Positions 1 through 7,635 of a stretch of DNA of 30,014 bases are shown here, piece after piece. Source of the DNA: a virus; the IMG/VR virus record IMGVR_UViG_3300045004_000053, positions 1 through 30,014 of that record, one strand, 5' to 3'. A model generated the notes under the pieces. The model saw nothing but the letters and a program-made list of their open reading frames with translations. It had not been told where the DNA came from and made no database searches. A program made the translations under genes and the position numbers. The stretch's first letter is position 1; every line of letters starts with the position of its first letter.

Positions 1-31
1 GCTGAAACGCCGCGACAAGAGCCGCGTCCAT
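1..31 (-). CDS. Start of a further tail gene, cut by the window edge
   Basis: An ATG at 31-29 opens a frame reading MDAALVAAFQ that runs off the left edge. It begins one base after the stop of the preceding tail gene (35-33), which is the spacing seen throughout this operon. Alphaproteobacterial siphophages and GTAs usually carry DUF2163-type or other distal-tail proteins here, but ten residues are too few to assign a family. Confidence 0.55.
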   Translation of the reverse strand, partial: MDAALVAAFQ

Positions 32-32
32 C

Positions 33-617
33 TCAGTCCCGCTCCTCGATCGTGAACTTCAGGCCCAGCGCCGACAGGGTGGACAGCGACGCCGATTGAT
101 TGGCGGGAACGAACCCTTCGACCATAGGCGTCGCCACCTCGGCGACCGCCCCGTCTATGGTCGGGCGGCGCAGCAGGGTCGTGATCGGAACCGTCGCCTT
201 ACCCGCTCCGTCGGCGGTCACGGCGTCCGCCGTCAGATACAGATATCTCTGACCCGCCAGGATCAACGAGATCCATTTGACCGGGATCGTCACGCCGGGC
301 GCCAGGCCGCGCAGCGGAACGGCGTTGCCCGCCGCGACCCCGTCCACCACCGGCGCGCCATAGTCTCGCGCAGGCGACCGATCCGGAACCTTCATCACCA
401 GCGGCTCGCGCTTGCCGCGCGTCAGGTCCGCGAACAGCTTCATCCCGCACGCTCGCGCGTCGTGGGCTGGAATGGTTACGTCCCAGGCCCAGTGATCGCC
501 CTTGCGGGCCAGCGGCTGGTTCGATCCGCCGAACGCCGGACGCAGCACATTGCCGGCGGCGACCTCGCGGAACTCATAGGTGGTGGTGCGCGGCAGCGTC
601 TGCAGCAGAATGGTCAT
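33..617 (-). CDS. Siphophage tail protein downstream of the tape measure, family unknown
   Basis: This 194-aa protein begins MTILLQTLPRTTTYEF and ends FTIEERD. I do not recognise a named family. The sequence is rich in beta-strand-type stretches and small residues, as expected of a distal tail or tail-tip component, and the position directly after the tape measure gene supports that role. The ATG at 617 overlaps the tape measure stop as ATGA (617-614), so translation is probably coupled. The same reading frame is open for a long way upstream, but that part lies antisense-free inside the tape measure gene and has arginine/glycine-rich shadow composition, so I start at 617. The next tail gene begins at 31. 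Confidence 0.75.
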   Translation of the reverse strand: MTILLQTLPRTTTYEFREVAAGNVLRPAFGGSNQPLARKGDHWAWDVTIPAHDARACGMKLFADLTRGKREPLVMKVPDRSPARDYGAPVVDGVAAGNAVPLRGLAPGVTIPVKWISLILAGQRYLYLTADAVTADGAGKATVPITTLLRRPTIDGAVAEVATPMVEGFVPANQSASLSTLSALGLKFTIEERD

Positions 618-3166
618 TTCAGTCGATACCGCCGCGCCGCATTGGCCTGGGCCTGATCCGCCCGCGACTGGGCGATGGCCGCCTCGGTGCCTCGCCGCGC
701 CGCAGCCTCGGCGATGGCCGCTACGGCCGCGTCGCCGTTGGCGCCCGACACGTCCACGCTGACGCTCAAGGCGCCGACGCCGAACGCGCTGCGAACCCGG
801 TTCGCACTGTCCATGGCCCGGTTGACCGCGTTCAGGGCGGGCGCCGCCACGACCCCGCCGTCCGCATAGCCCTTCAGCCCGCGCCTCAGGGCCTCGACCA
901 CGGCTGGGCCGCCGTGCCGCGCGACGTCGCGCTGCGACCACACCACCTCGCCCGCATGGACGACGCCGGCCGGTTGAAGGCGCGGCCCAGGGCCGGTGTA
1001 ACCGCCGCTGTCGAAGCCGGGCAGGTAGTCCAGCAGACTCTTGACCACGCCGGCGCCCCGCCCGCCGAAGGCGGCGTTGATGAGGCTGAACAGCCCGTCC
1101 GCCAGACCCTCCAGCGCCTTCTGTTTGAAGGCATCCCCGGCCCGCTCGGTCAGACTGCCGAAATCCCGCCCCGCCTCGACCACCAGGTCGCGGAACCGCC
1201 CCTGCGTCGTGGCATCGTCGATGGCCTGGACCTCGCCCTCGGCCACGCCCCGCGCCGCCGCCGCATTCAGTTCGGGGCGCAGGCGCAAGAGTTCGTTGAT
1301 CCGCTCCACGATCCACAGTTCACGCTCAGCGGCTTCCGTCGCACGACGGTCCCCGCGCAGGGACGCCAGCTGCGCCTCCATGGCCAGCCGATCCATCAGC
1401 TGGTCGTTCAGCAGCTGTTGATAATCGGCTTCCCGCTCCAGTTGGCGACGACGGCCTTCCAGGATCAAGTCCACCTGTTCTTCGGCCTTGGCCCGCTCTT
1501 CGGCGCGCTGTTCCGCCGCATTCAACAGCGACAGATGCTCCAGGGCCTGCGCCTGCGCATCGGTGTATCCGGCGTCTTCATATTGCGCCGTCAACTGCGC
1601 CAGCCGCTGGCGTTCCTCCGCCGCGCGGATCGACTTATCGTCGCCACTCGCGCGCGCCAGATCGATGGCCCGCTCCAGCGCCAGCGCTTCGCGCCGCTCC
1701 GCCAGCCGCTCGGCGGCGGCCTGGGCCGCGCGGGCCGAGGCGTCGCCTGAGCCGCCGGCTGCGACAGGCTTCAGCTGATCGCCGGACAGTTGGAAGTTGC
1801 CGATCTGCGCCAGGGCGTCACGTGCCTGCTGATCAGCCGTTTCCTGCGGCGTCCGGGGGCGGGCAATCTCTTGCAGGCCCTGCGCCAGTTCCCGACTGGA
1901 CCGGACACGCTGCTGATAGGCTTCTTGACGCCGCGCCTCAGCCTCATTGCCTTGCGCCCGCAGGCGGGCGATGACGCCGGTCAGCCGGGCTTCTTCGCGG
2001 AGCTGATTATTGATGCGGTCTTGAAGGTCGCCGTTCGCCTGCGGGGTGTCGCCGGACACCAGCAGCGCGGCTCCGACCGGGCCGGCCGCGCGGGAGGCGC
2101 CTGCAACAAGGCGGCCCGCAACCCCTCCGGCCGCCGCGCCGCCGGCAGCGGCCCCGCCGGCAACCGCCGACGTCCCCCCAAGGGCGAGCATTGCAGCCCG
2201 CGCCGCCGCCGCCGTCGTGATCAGATCCTTCAGACCCTTGATGACGGAGAGGATCGGCCCGCCGACAGCGACCAGGGCCAGCAGACCCAGCGCGGCGTTC
2301 TTCGTGCCGCCGTCCAGATCGTTGAACGCCTTCAGCGCGTCTGACGCCCATTCCAGCACCTCGGCCGCGACCGGCAGGAACTGCTGACCGTAATCTTCGG
2401 CGGCCTTCACGAACTGGGCGCGAAGCTCCTTTTCCTTGTTGGCGGCGTTGCCCGCCTCGCGCGCCACCTGACCATGCATGGTCGCGGACTTGGCCAGGAT
2501 CAGGTTCGCCCGGGCAATGGCCTTCGCCGCCTCGGGCGCCTGTTCCGCATTGCCCTTGAACCCCAGGCGCAGCAGCTCGGCCTTCGTCGCCGTCTCATTG
2601 ACCACGATGCCAAACCGTTTCAGCGGCTCGGTCTCGCCTGTGATGCCCGAGATTACGGCCTGAAACGCCTGTGCGTCGGTCGTCCCCGGCTTGAATGCAG
2701 CCATGTCCAGCGCACGACGCTGCAACTGGTCCACAATGCCGAGCGACTGCTGCGCATTCACCCCCAGGCCGATCATCACGGCCTGGGCTTGGGTGAAGTT
2801 GTCCTTGATGTCGGTTTCCAGCCGCTTGAACTCGTCGGCGATGGCCGTGGTCGCCTCCTCCGCCTCCTTTGGCATGTCGCGGAAGGTCTGGGCGAACGCC
2901 CCGTTCACATCCTGTGCCCGCTTCGCCGCCTCATACGACAGGGCCACGATGGCGCCCGTCGCCAGGGCCGCGCCGACCTGAACCGGGCGATACAGGTCGC
3001 CGGCCTTGGCCCCCAGCTGCGCCAGCCGCTTGTCCATCTCCCGCTGGCGGCGCTCGATGCTGTTGGCGGCCTTGTCGAACTTGCCCTGGGCTTCCTCCAG
3101 CTTGCGCGTGAACTTGTTGATGTTGGCATCCATCAACAGGACCAGGGCTTCGACGTCGCGGGCCAT
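614..3166 (-). CDS. Tail length tape measure protein
   Basis: The 850-aa protein sets tail length and is expected to occupy the tail tube. Residues 1-60 are a charged helical coiled-coil-like segment. Residues about 160-280 match the conserved lambda/TMP-type block (LKRFGIVVNETATKAELLRLG and its continuation). Hydrophobic segments lie at about 291-310 and 331-370, the second very Ala/Gly-rich. A long charged helical region follows, and from residue 721 comes the typical C-terminal signature GGYTGPG...PAGVVHAGEVVWS. The start at 3166 has an AGGTG-type ribosome site just upstream and lies 8 bases after the chaperone frame stop. Using the known rule of roughly 0.15 nm per residue, the inferred tail is about 125-130 nm. 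It contains one copy of the interspersed palindrome (791-805). Confidence 0.95.
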   Translation of the reverse strand: MARDVEALVLLMDANINKFTRKLEEAQGKFDKAANSIERRQREMDKRLAQLGAKAGDLYRPVQVGAALATGAIVALSYEAAKRAQDVNGAFAQTFRDMPKEAEEATTAIADEFKRLETDIKDNFTQAQAVMIGLGVNAQQSLGIVDQLQRRALDMAAFKPGTTDAQAFQAVISGITGETEPLKRFGIVVNETATKAELLRLGFKGNAEQAPEAAKAIARANLILAKSATMHGQVAREAGNAANKEKELRAQFVKAAEDYGQQFLPVAAEVLEWASDALKAFNDLDGGTKNAALGLLALVAVGGPILSVIKGLKDLITTAAAARAAMLALGGTSAVAGGAAAGGAAAGGVAGRLVAGASRAAGPVGAALLVSGDTPQANGDLQDRINNQLREEARLTGVIARLRAQGNEAEARRQEAYQQRVRSSRELAQGLQEIARPRTPQETADQQARDALAQIGNFQLSGDQLKPVAAGGSGDASARAAQAAAERLAERREALALERAIDLARASGDDKSIRAAEERQRLAQLTAQYEDAGYTDAQAQALEHLSLLNAAEQRAEERAKAEEQVDLILEGRRRQLEREADYQQLLNDQLMDRLAMEAQLASLRGDRRATEAAERELWIVERINELLRLRPELNAAAARGVAEGEVQAIDDATTQGRFRDLVVEAGRDFGSLTERAGDAFKQKALEGLADGLFSLINAAFGGRGAGVVKSLLDYLPGFDSGGYTGPGPRLQPAGVVHAGEVVWSQRDVARHGGPAVVEALRRGLKGYADGGVVAAPALNAVNRAMDSANRVRSAFGVGALSVSVDVSGANGDAAVAAIAEAAARRGTEAAIAQSRADQAQANAARRYRLK
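791..805. repeat. Interspersed palindrome copy 1 (exact)
   Basis: GCGAACCCGGTTCGC, an exact match to GCGAACCNGGTTCGC, inside the tape measure gene; the minus-strand codons read Ala-Asn-Arg-Val-Arg. Confidence 0.8.
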
Positions 3167-3174
3167 GGATCACC

Positions 3175-3414
3175 TCATGCGTACTTCGCCATCAGGGCGT
3201 CGTGTTCTTCGTCGGTCGGCGCGGGCGGTTTGCTCTCCGCCCCATTGGCCTTGGCCCAGCCGTTGACCGCCGCCGTGAACTCCCACAGCGACAGATCATC
3301 CACCTCGCGCGGACTCAGTCCGAGGACGGCGCCGGTGCCGTAGAAGCCTGCGAAACGGAGCTTTCCTCGCGGGAGGGGCGGTTCGCGCTCGCCTCCCCCG
3401 CTGGCGGCTCCCCC
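3175..3414 (-). CDS. Tail assembly chaperone, -1 frame extension (GT-like part)
   Basis: Overlapping the 3' end of the upstream chaperone gene, the -1 frame is open from 3426 to a stop at 3177-3175. It encodes a credible domain containing LGLSPREVDDLSLWEF, then AVNGWAKANG, ending DALMAKYA. This resembles the short tail assembly chaperones placed before tape measure genes in GTAs and alphaproteobacterial siphophages. The open frame has no ATG, GTG or TTG upstream of the domain, so it is most likely made by -1 slippage from the 3315-3734 gene, as in lambda G/GT. Two G5 runs on the coding strand (3410-3414 and 3395-3399) let a GGG-reading tRNA re-pair one base back; a C4 run follows. The exact slip site is inferred. 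A sequencing indel is the alternative. Confidence 0.7.
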   Translation of the reverse strand, partial: GGAASGGGEREPPLPRGKLRFAGFYGTGAVLGLSPREVDDLSLWEFTAAVNGWAKANGAESKPPAPTDEEHDALMAKYA

Positions 3415-3734
3415 GGCTCCTCGTCCTCAGCGCCGATCAGGAAGGCCAGAACCACGGCCTGGGCGATGGCGACGAACGGCATCATCGGCAGACCGTCCAT
3501 CGCCGTCTCGACCAGGCGCTGCGCCTCATGCGGGGCCAGACCGCCGCCGATGAGGCCCTGCAGGATGGGCTCGCGCACATCGTCCACACGCCAGGTCTTG
3601 GCGACATAACGGGTCAGCAACTCGGGCGGACCCGCGTCGCATTTCTCCTGCACCGCCCGCATCCGACCCAGCGGCATGCGGAACAGCCGGTCCTCTCCCC
3701 CGAAGGGGAGAGTGACCTCAGCGCCTCGGCTCAT
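3315..3734 (-). CDS. GTA gp10-like tail assembly chaperone (G-like, unshifted product)
   Basis: This 139-aa protein begins MSRGAEVTLPFGGEDRLFRM. The layout, an N-terminal small beta region followed by helices with GLIGGGLAPHEAQRLVE, matches the GTA-gp10-like family found between the major tail protein and the tape measure gene. The final 30 or so residues are low-complexity and rich in Ser, Ala, Pro and Glu, typical of a tail read in the wrong frame past a slippage site. The ATG at 3734 shares one base with the stop of the major tail protein (TGATG). The abundant product is probably this form, with a minor frameshifted product carrying the 3175-3414 domain. Both would coat the tape measure protein before tail tube assembly. 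Confidence 0.8.
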   Translation of the reverse strand: MSRGAEVTLPFGGEDRLFRMPLGRMRAVQEKCDAGPPELLTRYVAKTWRVDDVREPILQGLIGGGLAPHEAQRLVETAMDGLPMMPFVAIAQAVVLAFLIGAEDEEPGEPPAGEASANRPSREESSVSQASTAPAPSSD

Positions 3735-4204
3735 CAGGCCCCGCCGCCGACGTTCGCGCCATAGGTGGCGACGATCTCGCCCGACGAGGCCAGAGCGATG
3801 TCGCCGGTCACGGCGGGCGTGCCGGGGTCGCCGGCCATGCTGAAGGTGTTCAGATGGTAATCGCCTTCGAAGACGATGACGTTCGCCGCCAGATCATCGT
3901 CCAGAACCACCTGACAACGTTTCGTGTCGGGAGACGAGAACCAGTCGAACATGGTCTTGACGTCGGTCTTGTTGACCTTGCCCGACCCGGTCACGTCGGC
4001 CGACAGGCTGACCTTCTCGCGCAAAAGCCATTGCAGCTTTTCCAGGTCGTCGCAGTCCGGGATCGAGTCCTCGGACATATTGGCGTTGAAGGTGATGCCG
4101 CGCGCCGCGTTGATCGTGCAGATCGGCGCGAACACGACAGGATCGGCGTTATTGCCGACCTTGAGCACCAGCTTGGACCAGCGCGTGAACTTGATAGCCG
4201 CCAT
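3734..4204 (-). CDS. Major tail (tube) protein, GTA gp9-like
   Basis: The 156-aa protein begins MAAIKFTRWSKLVLKVG and has the features of TP901-1/GTA gp9-type tube subunits: an N-terminal strand region, a central ITFNANMSEDSIPDCDD stretch, a loop with DVTGSGKVNKTDVKTM, and a C-terminal GDIALASSGEIVATYGA. It would polymerise into the tube of a non-contractile tail. The start at 4204 has a GGGAG ribosome site 8 bases upstream. A gap of about 60 bases separates it from the DUF3168 gene, one of the few real gaps in this operon, which may reflect independent translation of an abundant protein. Confidence 0.88.
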   Translation of the reverse strand: MAAIKFTRWSKLVLKVGNNADPVVFAPICTINAARGITFNANMSEDSIPDCDDLEKLQWLLREKVSLSADVTGSGKVNKTDVKTMFDWFSSPDTKRCQVVLDDDLAANVIVFEGDYHLNTFSMAGDPGTPAVTGDIALASSGEIVATYGANVGGGA

Positions 4205-4264
4205 GACGGGGCTCCCTTTCTCGATGTCAGTGGAAATGCCCCGCGCTCGCGCGGTATGGGGCGG

Positions 4265-4687
4265 CTAGGCCGGGTCCAGGTGGAACCGGTGATCGACGAC
4301 CGAATGACAGGTCAGCCCGTCCTTGTCGGTCAGATGCTCGGCGAACTCGAAAGCCCAGTCCGACGTGACGAAGCCGGGCACGGTCAACGCCCCGTCCAGA
4401 ACCCGCCGCACATGGCCCGCGATAACCTTGGCCTCGCGCCGCGACGCCTCGACCCCGTCGCCCGACAGGGTCCACACATGAACCCGCGTGAAATATTCGT
4501 CCGACGGACACGAAAGGCCGTCGGGTACCACCTGGTCCTCGCCGATAACCAGATAGGGTTTCGGCGTGCCCGTGGGCGCGCTCACCGTGAACAGCCGCAA
4601 GACCCCGCCGGCCGCCACAGTCAGATCAGCATCTGCACGCAAAGCCGCCTCGACGGCGTCCTGCAAGGCCAGGGAGGCGTCGTTCAT
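4265..4687 (-). CDS. DUF3168 tail terminator/completion protein (GTA gp8-like)
   Basis: The 140-aa protein begins MNDASLALQDAVEAALRAD and includes PYLVIGEDQVVPDG and a C-terminal SVVDHRFHLDPA. It fits the DUF3168 family, whose members cap the tail tube at the head-proximal end in siphophages. I start at the ATG at 4687, which overlaps the stop of the previous gene as ATGA (4687-4684). An in-frame extension to 4765 exists but would only repeat the neighbour's coding DNA in another frame. Position between the HK97 gp10-like and major tail genes is exactly that expected. Confidence 0.85.
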   Translation of the reverse strand: MNDASLALQDAVEAALRADADLTVAAGGVLRLFTVSAPTGTPKPYLVIGEDQVVPDGLSCPSDEYFTRVHVWTLSGDGVEASRREAKVIAGHVRRVLDGALTVPGFVTSDWAFEFAEHLTDKDGLTCHSVVDHRFHLDPA

Positions 4688-5109
4688 TTCGAAACCGCCT
4701 CCTGAATGCCCTTCTTGCCGGCCCGCGACATCCGCGCCTTGAACCGCCGACGCTTCAGCCGCCATGCGGGCCAGAAGAACGGCTGCGCCGCCATATCCTC
4801 GGTCCCGTACTCGTTGGCGTTGGCGTAGTCGTACAGCGGCGCATTGCCCTTCTTGGACTTCCGCACCGCCTTCGTGGTCGCCGCGCCGCCCGCGCTGACC
4901 CGTTGCGCGATCGGGCTCTTTTCGGGGGCGGCCTCACGCTTGACCGTGCTCGCCAGTTTCCCGGTCTTGTCGTTGATGAAGCCCTTCATCGTCTCGACCA
5001 GTTCATCCGCGTTCGCTGCGTTCTGGCTCTCCAGCCGTTTTTGTACGGCGGACGGCAAGGCCTTCATGACGCGCTTGGCGCGGGCGCGGGGACCGGACAG
5101 GAACGGCAT
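4684..5109 (-). CDS. HK97 gp10-like head-tail joining protein
   Basis: This 141-aa basic protein begins MPFLSGPRARAKRVMKALP and contains the family hallmarks: a helical N-terminal half (VQKRLESQNAANADELVETM), then a segment with YDYANANEYGTEDMAAQPFFWPAW, and a basic C-terminus RRRFKARMSRAGKKG. The EYG...QPFFWPA motif is characteristic of the HK97 gp10/neck protein family. The ATG at 5109 overlaps the stop of the head closure gene by one base. It should sit at the neck between the connector ring and the tail terminator. Confidence 0.9.
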   Translation of the reverse strand: MPFLSGPRARAKRVMKALPSAVQKRLESQNAANADELVETMKGFINDKTGKLASTVKREAAPEKSPIAQRVSAGGAATTKAVRKSKKGNAPLYDYANANEYGTEDMAAQPFFWPAWRLKRRRFKARMSRAGKKGIQEAVSK

Positions 5110-5444
5110 CAGCCTGCCGCCCCGCCCGACACGGCCAGGACGTCGATGAAACCCGGCTCCCGCGACGGCGACGCCGCCGTGACGTCGAAGACCTGCTGCG
5201 TCCGGCTGTCCACGGCGCGAAACCCCGTGGTGATCGTCCGCGCCTGGGCGCTGTCGCGAATGCTGAAGGCCACGGGCTGTTTTCCCTCCAGCCGCTGCGC
5301 CACCACCCCCTCGCCGCCCCGCAGCCAGGTCGTTTCGGCCCAGACGGTGAAACCCTCTTCCCACGGCCCCTGGCGAACCTGGTTCGCGTCCAGGGCTCGC
5401 TGATCGAAGCGGATGCGGTCCCGCATCTTCCCGGCGCTAGACAT
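5109..5444 (-). CDS. Head closure protein (SPP1 gp16 / phage head-tail adaptor family)
   Basis: The 111-aa protein begins MSSAGKMRDRIRFDQRA and continues with QGPWEEGFTVWAET, then a C-terminal FDVTAASPSREPGFIDVLAV. The MRDRIxFD...W...A..W pattern is typical of the head-tail adaptor fold that closes the connector after packaging. The start at 5444 lies 8 bases inside the end of the 63-aa gene, with no strong ribosome site of its own, so it is probably translationally coupled. It contains one copy of the interspersed palindrome (5373-5387), read as Ala-Asn-Gln-Val-Arg. Confidence 0.85.
   Translation of the reverse strand: MSSAGKMRDRIRFDQRALDANQVRQGPWEEGFTVWAETTWLRGGEGVVAQRLEGKQPVAFSIRDSAQARTITTGFRAVDSRTQQVFDVTAASPSREPGFIDVLAVSGGAAG
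5373..5387. repeat. Interspersed palindrome copy 2 (exact)
   Basis: GCGAACCTGGTTCGC inside the head closure gene, read Ala-Asn-Gln-Val-Arg. It is 4582 bases from copy 1. Confidence 0.8.
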
Positions 5445-5628
5445 CGGTCCCGCCGCGCGGCGCCCGAACGATGACGGCCTTCTTCGCCGCCACCGCCGCC
5501 AGACCGCATTCCCGCTTGACGGTATAGACCCCGTCCTTTTCCGCCCCGCCGTCCGCCCGAAACCGCAACGTCACACGCGGATCGCCCGACGGCCTGTAAT
5601 CGAACTGATCGACGAACCTAACACGCAT
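5437..5628 (-). CDS. Small conserved-position head-tail gene, unknown function
   Basis: A 63-aa protein begins MRVRFVDQFDYRPSGDPRV and ends RAPRGGTDV. A clear ribosome site (TAGGAG, 6 bases before the ATG at 5628) and tight packing between the connector and head closure genes support translation. I do not recognise a domain. Small proteins of this size with an MRVRF... start are common at this place in alphaproteobacterial siphophages, so a structural or assembly role is inferred from position only. Confidence 0.7.
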   Translation of the reverse strand: MRVRFVDQFDYRPSGDPRVTLRFRADGGAEKDGVYTVKRECGLAAVAAKKAVIVRAPRGGTDV

Positions 5629-5637
5629 GGCGGGCTC

Positions 5638-5943
5638 CTAGACGCGCAACTGCCGATAAGGATCGATCAGCACACGAACCGCCGATCCGTCAGACAGGTT
5701 CGGTTCCCGATTGGCATAGAAGTCCGCCAGGACCATCAGGGCCGCCACCTTGAACGCCGCCTCTGGCACGTCGCCGTCCGGCACAAGGGCGAGGTTGCAG
5801 TACTGAAGCACCCGTGCGACCGCCGCATTCGCATAGGTCTCGATCAGGGCGTCGTCGTCCGGAAAGTCGACCCGCAGATGCGACTTCGCCTCTTCGAGGG
5901 TGAAAAGCGGGCCTGTGCCCGTGACGACGACGTTGAGCATCAT
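5638..5943 (-). CDS. Head-tail connector protein (HK97 gp6-like)
   Basis: The 101-aa protein contains LFTLEEAKSHLRVDFPDDDALIETYANAA... and ...AALMVLADFYANREPN, the signature of the gp6-like connector family (a mostly helical protein forming a ring under the portal). The helix pattern ITLEEAKxHLR.D...DD..I is very typical. Two consecutive ATG codons (5943 and 5940) could serve as start; no strong ribosome site separates them. It lies just 3 bases after the stop of the preceding small gene. Confidence 0.88.
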   Translation of the reverse strand: MMLNVVVTGTGPLFTLEEAKSHLRVDFPDDDALIETYANAAVARVLQYCNLALVPDGDVPEAAFKVAALMVLADFYANREPNLSDGSAVRVLIDPYRQLRV

Positions 5944-5946
5944 GGC

Positions 5947-6198
5947 CTAGTCGGCGCCCTTCGACGCCATGCCAAGTTGTTCAGCGACCACGTCCGCGTC
6001 CGACCGCGTGGGGTCGTTGAAGTCGATCCGGTTTTGAGCGGCGGTCGTGTTCGCGCGCGGATCATTGTCCACGGCCGGATGCGACGGATCGACGTCCGGC
6101 ACAGTCTGAACAGGAGCGCCGGACGGATCGAAAGCCGTGGCTGGCTTGATGTCGGCAGGAGCCGCATCAGAGGTGGCGGCGGTTTTCTTCGTGGTCAT
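5947..6198 (-). CDS. Small, probably disordered phage protein after the capsid gene
   Basis: An 83-aa protein begins MTTKKTAATSDAAPADIK and is rich in Ala, Asp, Pro and Thr with few hydrophobic residues, so it is probably unstructured. The start at 6198 is chosen because GGAGG lies just upstream (GGAGGATATCATG), although the frame is open to 6303. A C-terminal segment DADVVAEQLGMASKGAD may form a helix. It is separated from the capsid gene by the 52-bp perfect palindrome, so its transcript level may differ from that of the capsid. No family is recognised. Confidence 0.65.
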   Translation of the reverse strand: MTTKKTAATSDAAPADIKPATAFDPSGAPVQTVPDVDPSHPAVDNDPRANTTAAQNRIDFNDPTRSDADVVAEQLGMASKGAD

Positions 6199-6221
6199 GA
6201 TATCCTCCATTGACCGTGGGT

Positions 6222-6273
6222 GTCCCGACTTTCCCGGACGGTCTGGCGCCAGACCGTCCGGGAAAGTCGGGAC
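6222..6273. repeat. Perfect 52-bp palindrome between capsid and downstream genes
   Basis: Bases 6222-6247 are the exact reverse complement of 6248-6273, with no spacer and GGCGCC at the centre. In RNA this would be a very stable hairpin of up to about 24 pairs. On the minus strand it lies 37 bases after the capsid stop and 24 bases before the next start. No U-run follows, so a standard intrinsic terminator is not shown. A partial terminator, RNA processing site or 3' stabiliser that raises capsid over downstream genes is the most economical reading. Confidence 0.8.
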
Positions 6274-6309
6274 CAGCCGAAGCCGGTCCCGGTTCGCTAC
6301 CATCCAGGC

Positions 6310-7614
6310 TTAGGCGCCCGTGCCGATCTTCAAGGCGCGCATCGACTGAGGGTTCTTGACCCCGCCGCCGACCCGCTTGGTGGTGTAGAAGTGGACGAAC
6401 GGCTTGTTCGTGTAGGGATCACGCAGAACACGCACGCCGATCCGGTCGATGACCTGATAGGTCTCCGACATGTCGCCATACAGCATCGCGATATTGCCGG
6501 CGGCGACCGCAGGCATGGCCGGGAGGTGGACGATCGGCTCGCCCGAGAAGGTTGCAGGCTGGCCCTCGGCGAGGCTGGGCTGCCAGAGGTACTGCCCCTG
6601 TCCGTCCTTCAGCTTGCGCAGAGAGCCCGCGACCCGGCGGTTCATGAAAAGCCGGGCATTGGTCTCGAACTCTTCAGGCAGATCATAGATCAGATCCAAG
6701 ACGCCGTCGGCCGTGACAGCGGCGGCGGCTCCCGAGTTGATCGCAGCGATGGCGCCCAGAGGGTGCCGGGCGGCGTTGGCGGCGCCGGTGACATAGGTCA
6801 GGATGCCGTGCGGCTTGTTGGTGCCGTCGCCCGACAGGAAAGCGATGCCTTCCTGCCGCGCGAATTCGGTGCGGACCTCGTTGGCCAGCCATTCCTCGAT
6901 ATTGACCTCGGCGTCGTCGATCAGGCCCTGCGAAGCGGCCGGGTTGGCGTACAGTTCGCCCAGCGGGAAATCCAGCTTCGCCAGACCCGGCGTCCCGGTC
7001 GCCGGGCGCGCGGCGGTCTCCCCAACCCAGCCAGAGCCGGTGTTGCCGTCGTTGATCAGCTTGCTGAAACCCGCGCCGCTGATGGAGATAACGCTGGCGT
7101 ACTGGCGCAAGGGCGAGACCTGCTTCAGAGCCGACACGATAGTGCGGTCCCATTCGATTGGCGCCAGGAAGCCGCCCTCGCCATCCGTCTTCGTCGCCGC
7201 TGCCCGGACTTCGTCCAGGCGCTTGGACTCGACGCCACGCGAGAAATAGGCCTCGAACTCACCGGTATATTCCGGATCGCGCGGGCCTTGGGCGCCCGGC
7301 GCGGGGCCGGCGGCGATCTTGGCGTTCAGTTCATCGATAGTCGCCTGAAAGCCGTCGATGACGGTGTCCAGCTTGGCCAACTTCTCGCTGACGATGCTGT
7401 CGTCCGCCTTGGACTTCAGCTTTTCGTCGTTGGTGGCCTTGTATTCCGCGAAGGCCTTCTGGATCTCGGCGACCATGGCCTTCGGGTCCGAAACATCGGC
7501 ACGAATCGGGCTGGTCATAGCGGCAGGCGGCGCAACGGAAGCCGCCGAAGTGAGCGCCACGGCAGCAGCCATGGCGGAAGAGCCCGCCAGAAGGCGGGTG
7601 CGGGAGGTGTTCAT
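6310..7614 (-). CDS. Major capsid protein, HK97 fold
   Basis: The 434-aa protein has a delta-domain-like coiled coil at about residues 42-95, then the HK97 core, including GGFLAPIEWDRTIVSALKQ, SGWVGETAARPATGTPGL, LSGDGTNKPHGIL and ARLFMNRRVAGSLRKLKDG. It would form the icosahedral shell, with the delta domain cut off by the neighbouring protease. The start at 7614 has an AGGAGA ribosome site at good distance. Odd point: residues 1-32 look like a Sec signal peptide (two Arg, then LLAGSSAMAAAVALTSAASVA), unusual in a capsid precursor. A start at Met33 (MTSPIRADV) would remove it but has no better ribosome site. Confidence 0.95.
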   Translation of the reverse strand: MNTSRTRLLAGSSAMAAAVALTSAASVAPPAAMTSPIRADVSDPKAMVAEIQKAFAEYKATNDEKLKSKADDSIVSEKLAKLDTVIDGFQATIDELNAKIAAGPAPGAQGPRDPEYTGEFEAYFSRGVESKRLDEVRAAATKTDGEGGFLAPIEWDRTIVSALKQVSPLRQYASVISISGAGFSKLINDGNTGSGWVGETAARPATGTPGLAKLDFPLGELYANPAASQGLIDDAEVNIEEWLANEVRTEFARQEGIAFLSGDGTNKPHGILTYVTGAANAARHPLGAIAAINSGAAAAVTADGVLDLIYDLPEEFETNARLFMNRRVAGSLRKLKDGQGQYLWQPSLAEGQPATFSGEPIVHLPAMPAVAAGNIAMLYGDMSETYQVIDRIGVRVLRDPYTNKPFVHFYTTKRVGGGVKNPQSMRALKIGTGA

Positions 7615-7635
7615 GATGGATGTCTCCTGGCGCTC

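Noticed and set aside
618-1316. N-terminal extension of the 33-617 tail gene
   Set aside because: The extension lies inside the tape measure gene in another frame; the ATGA overlap at 617 is the natural start.
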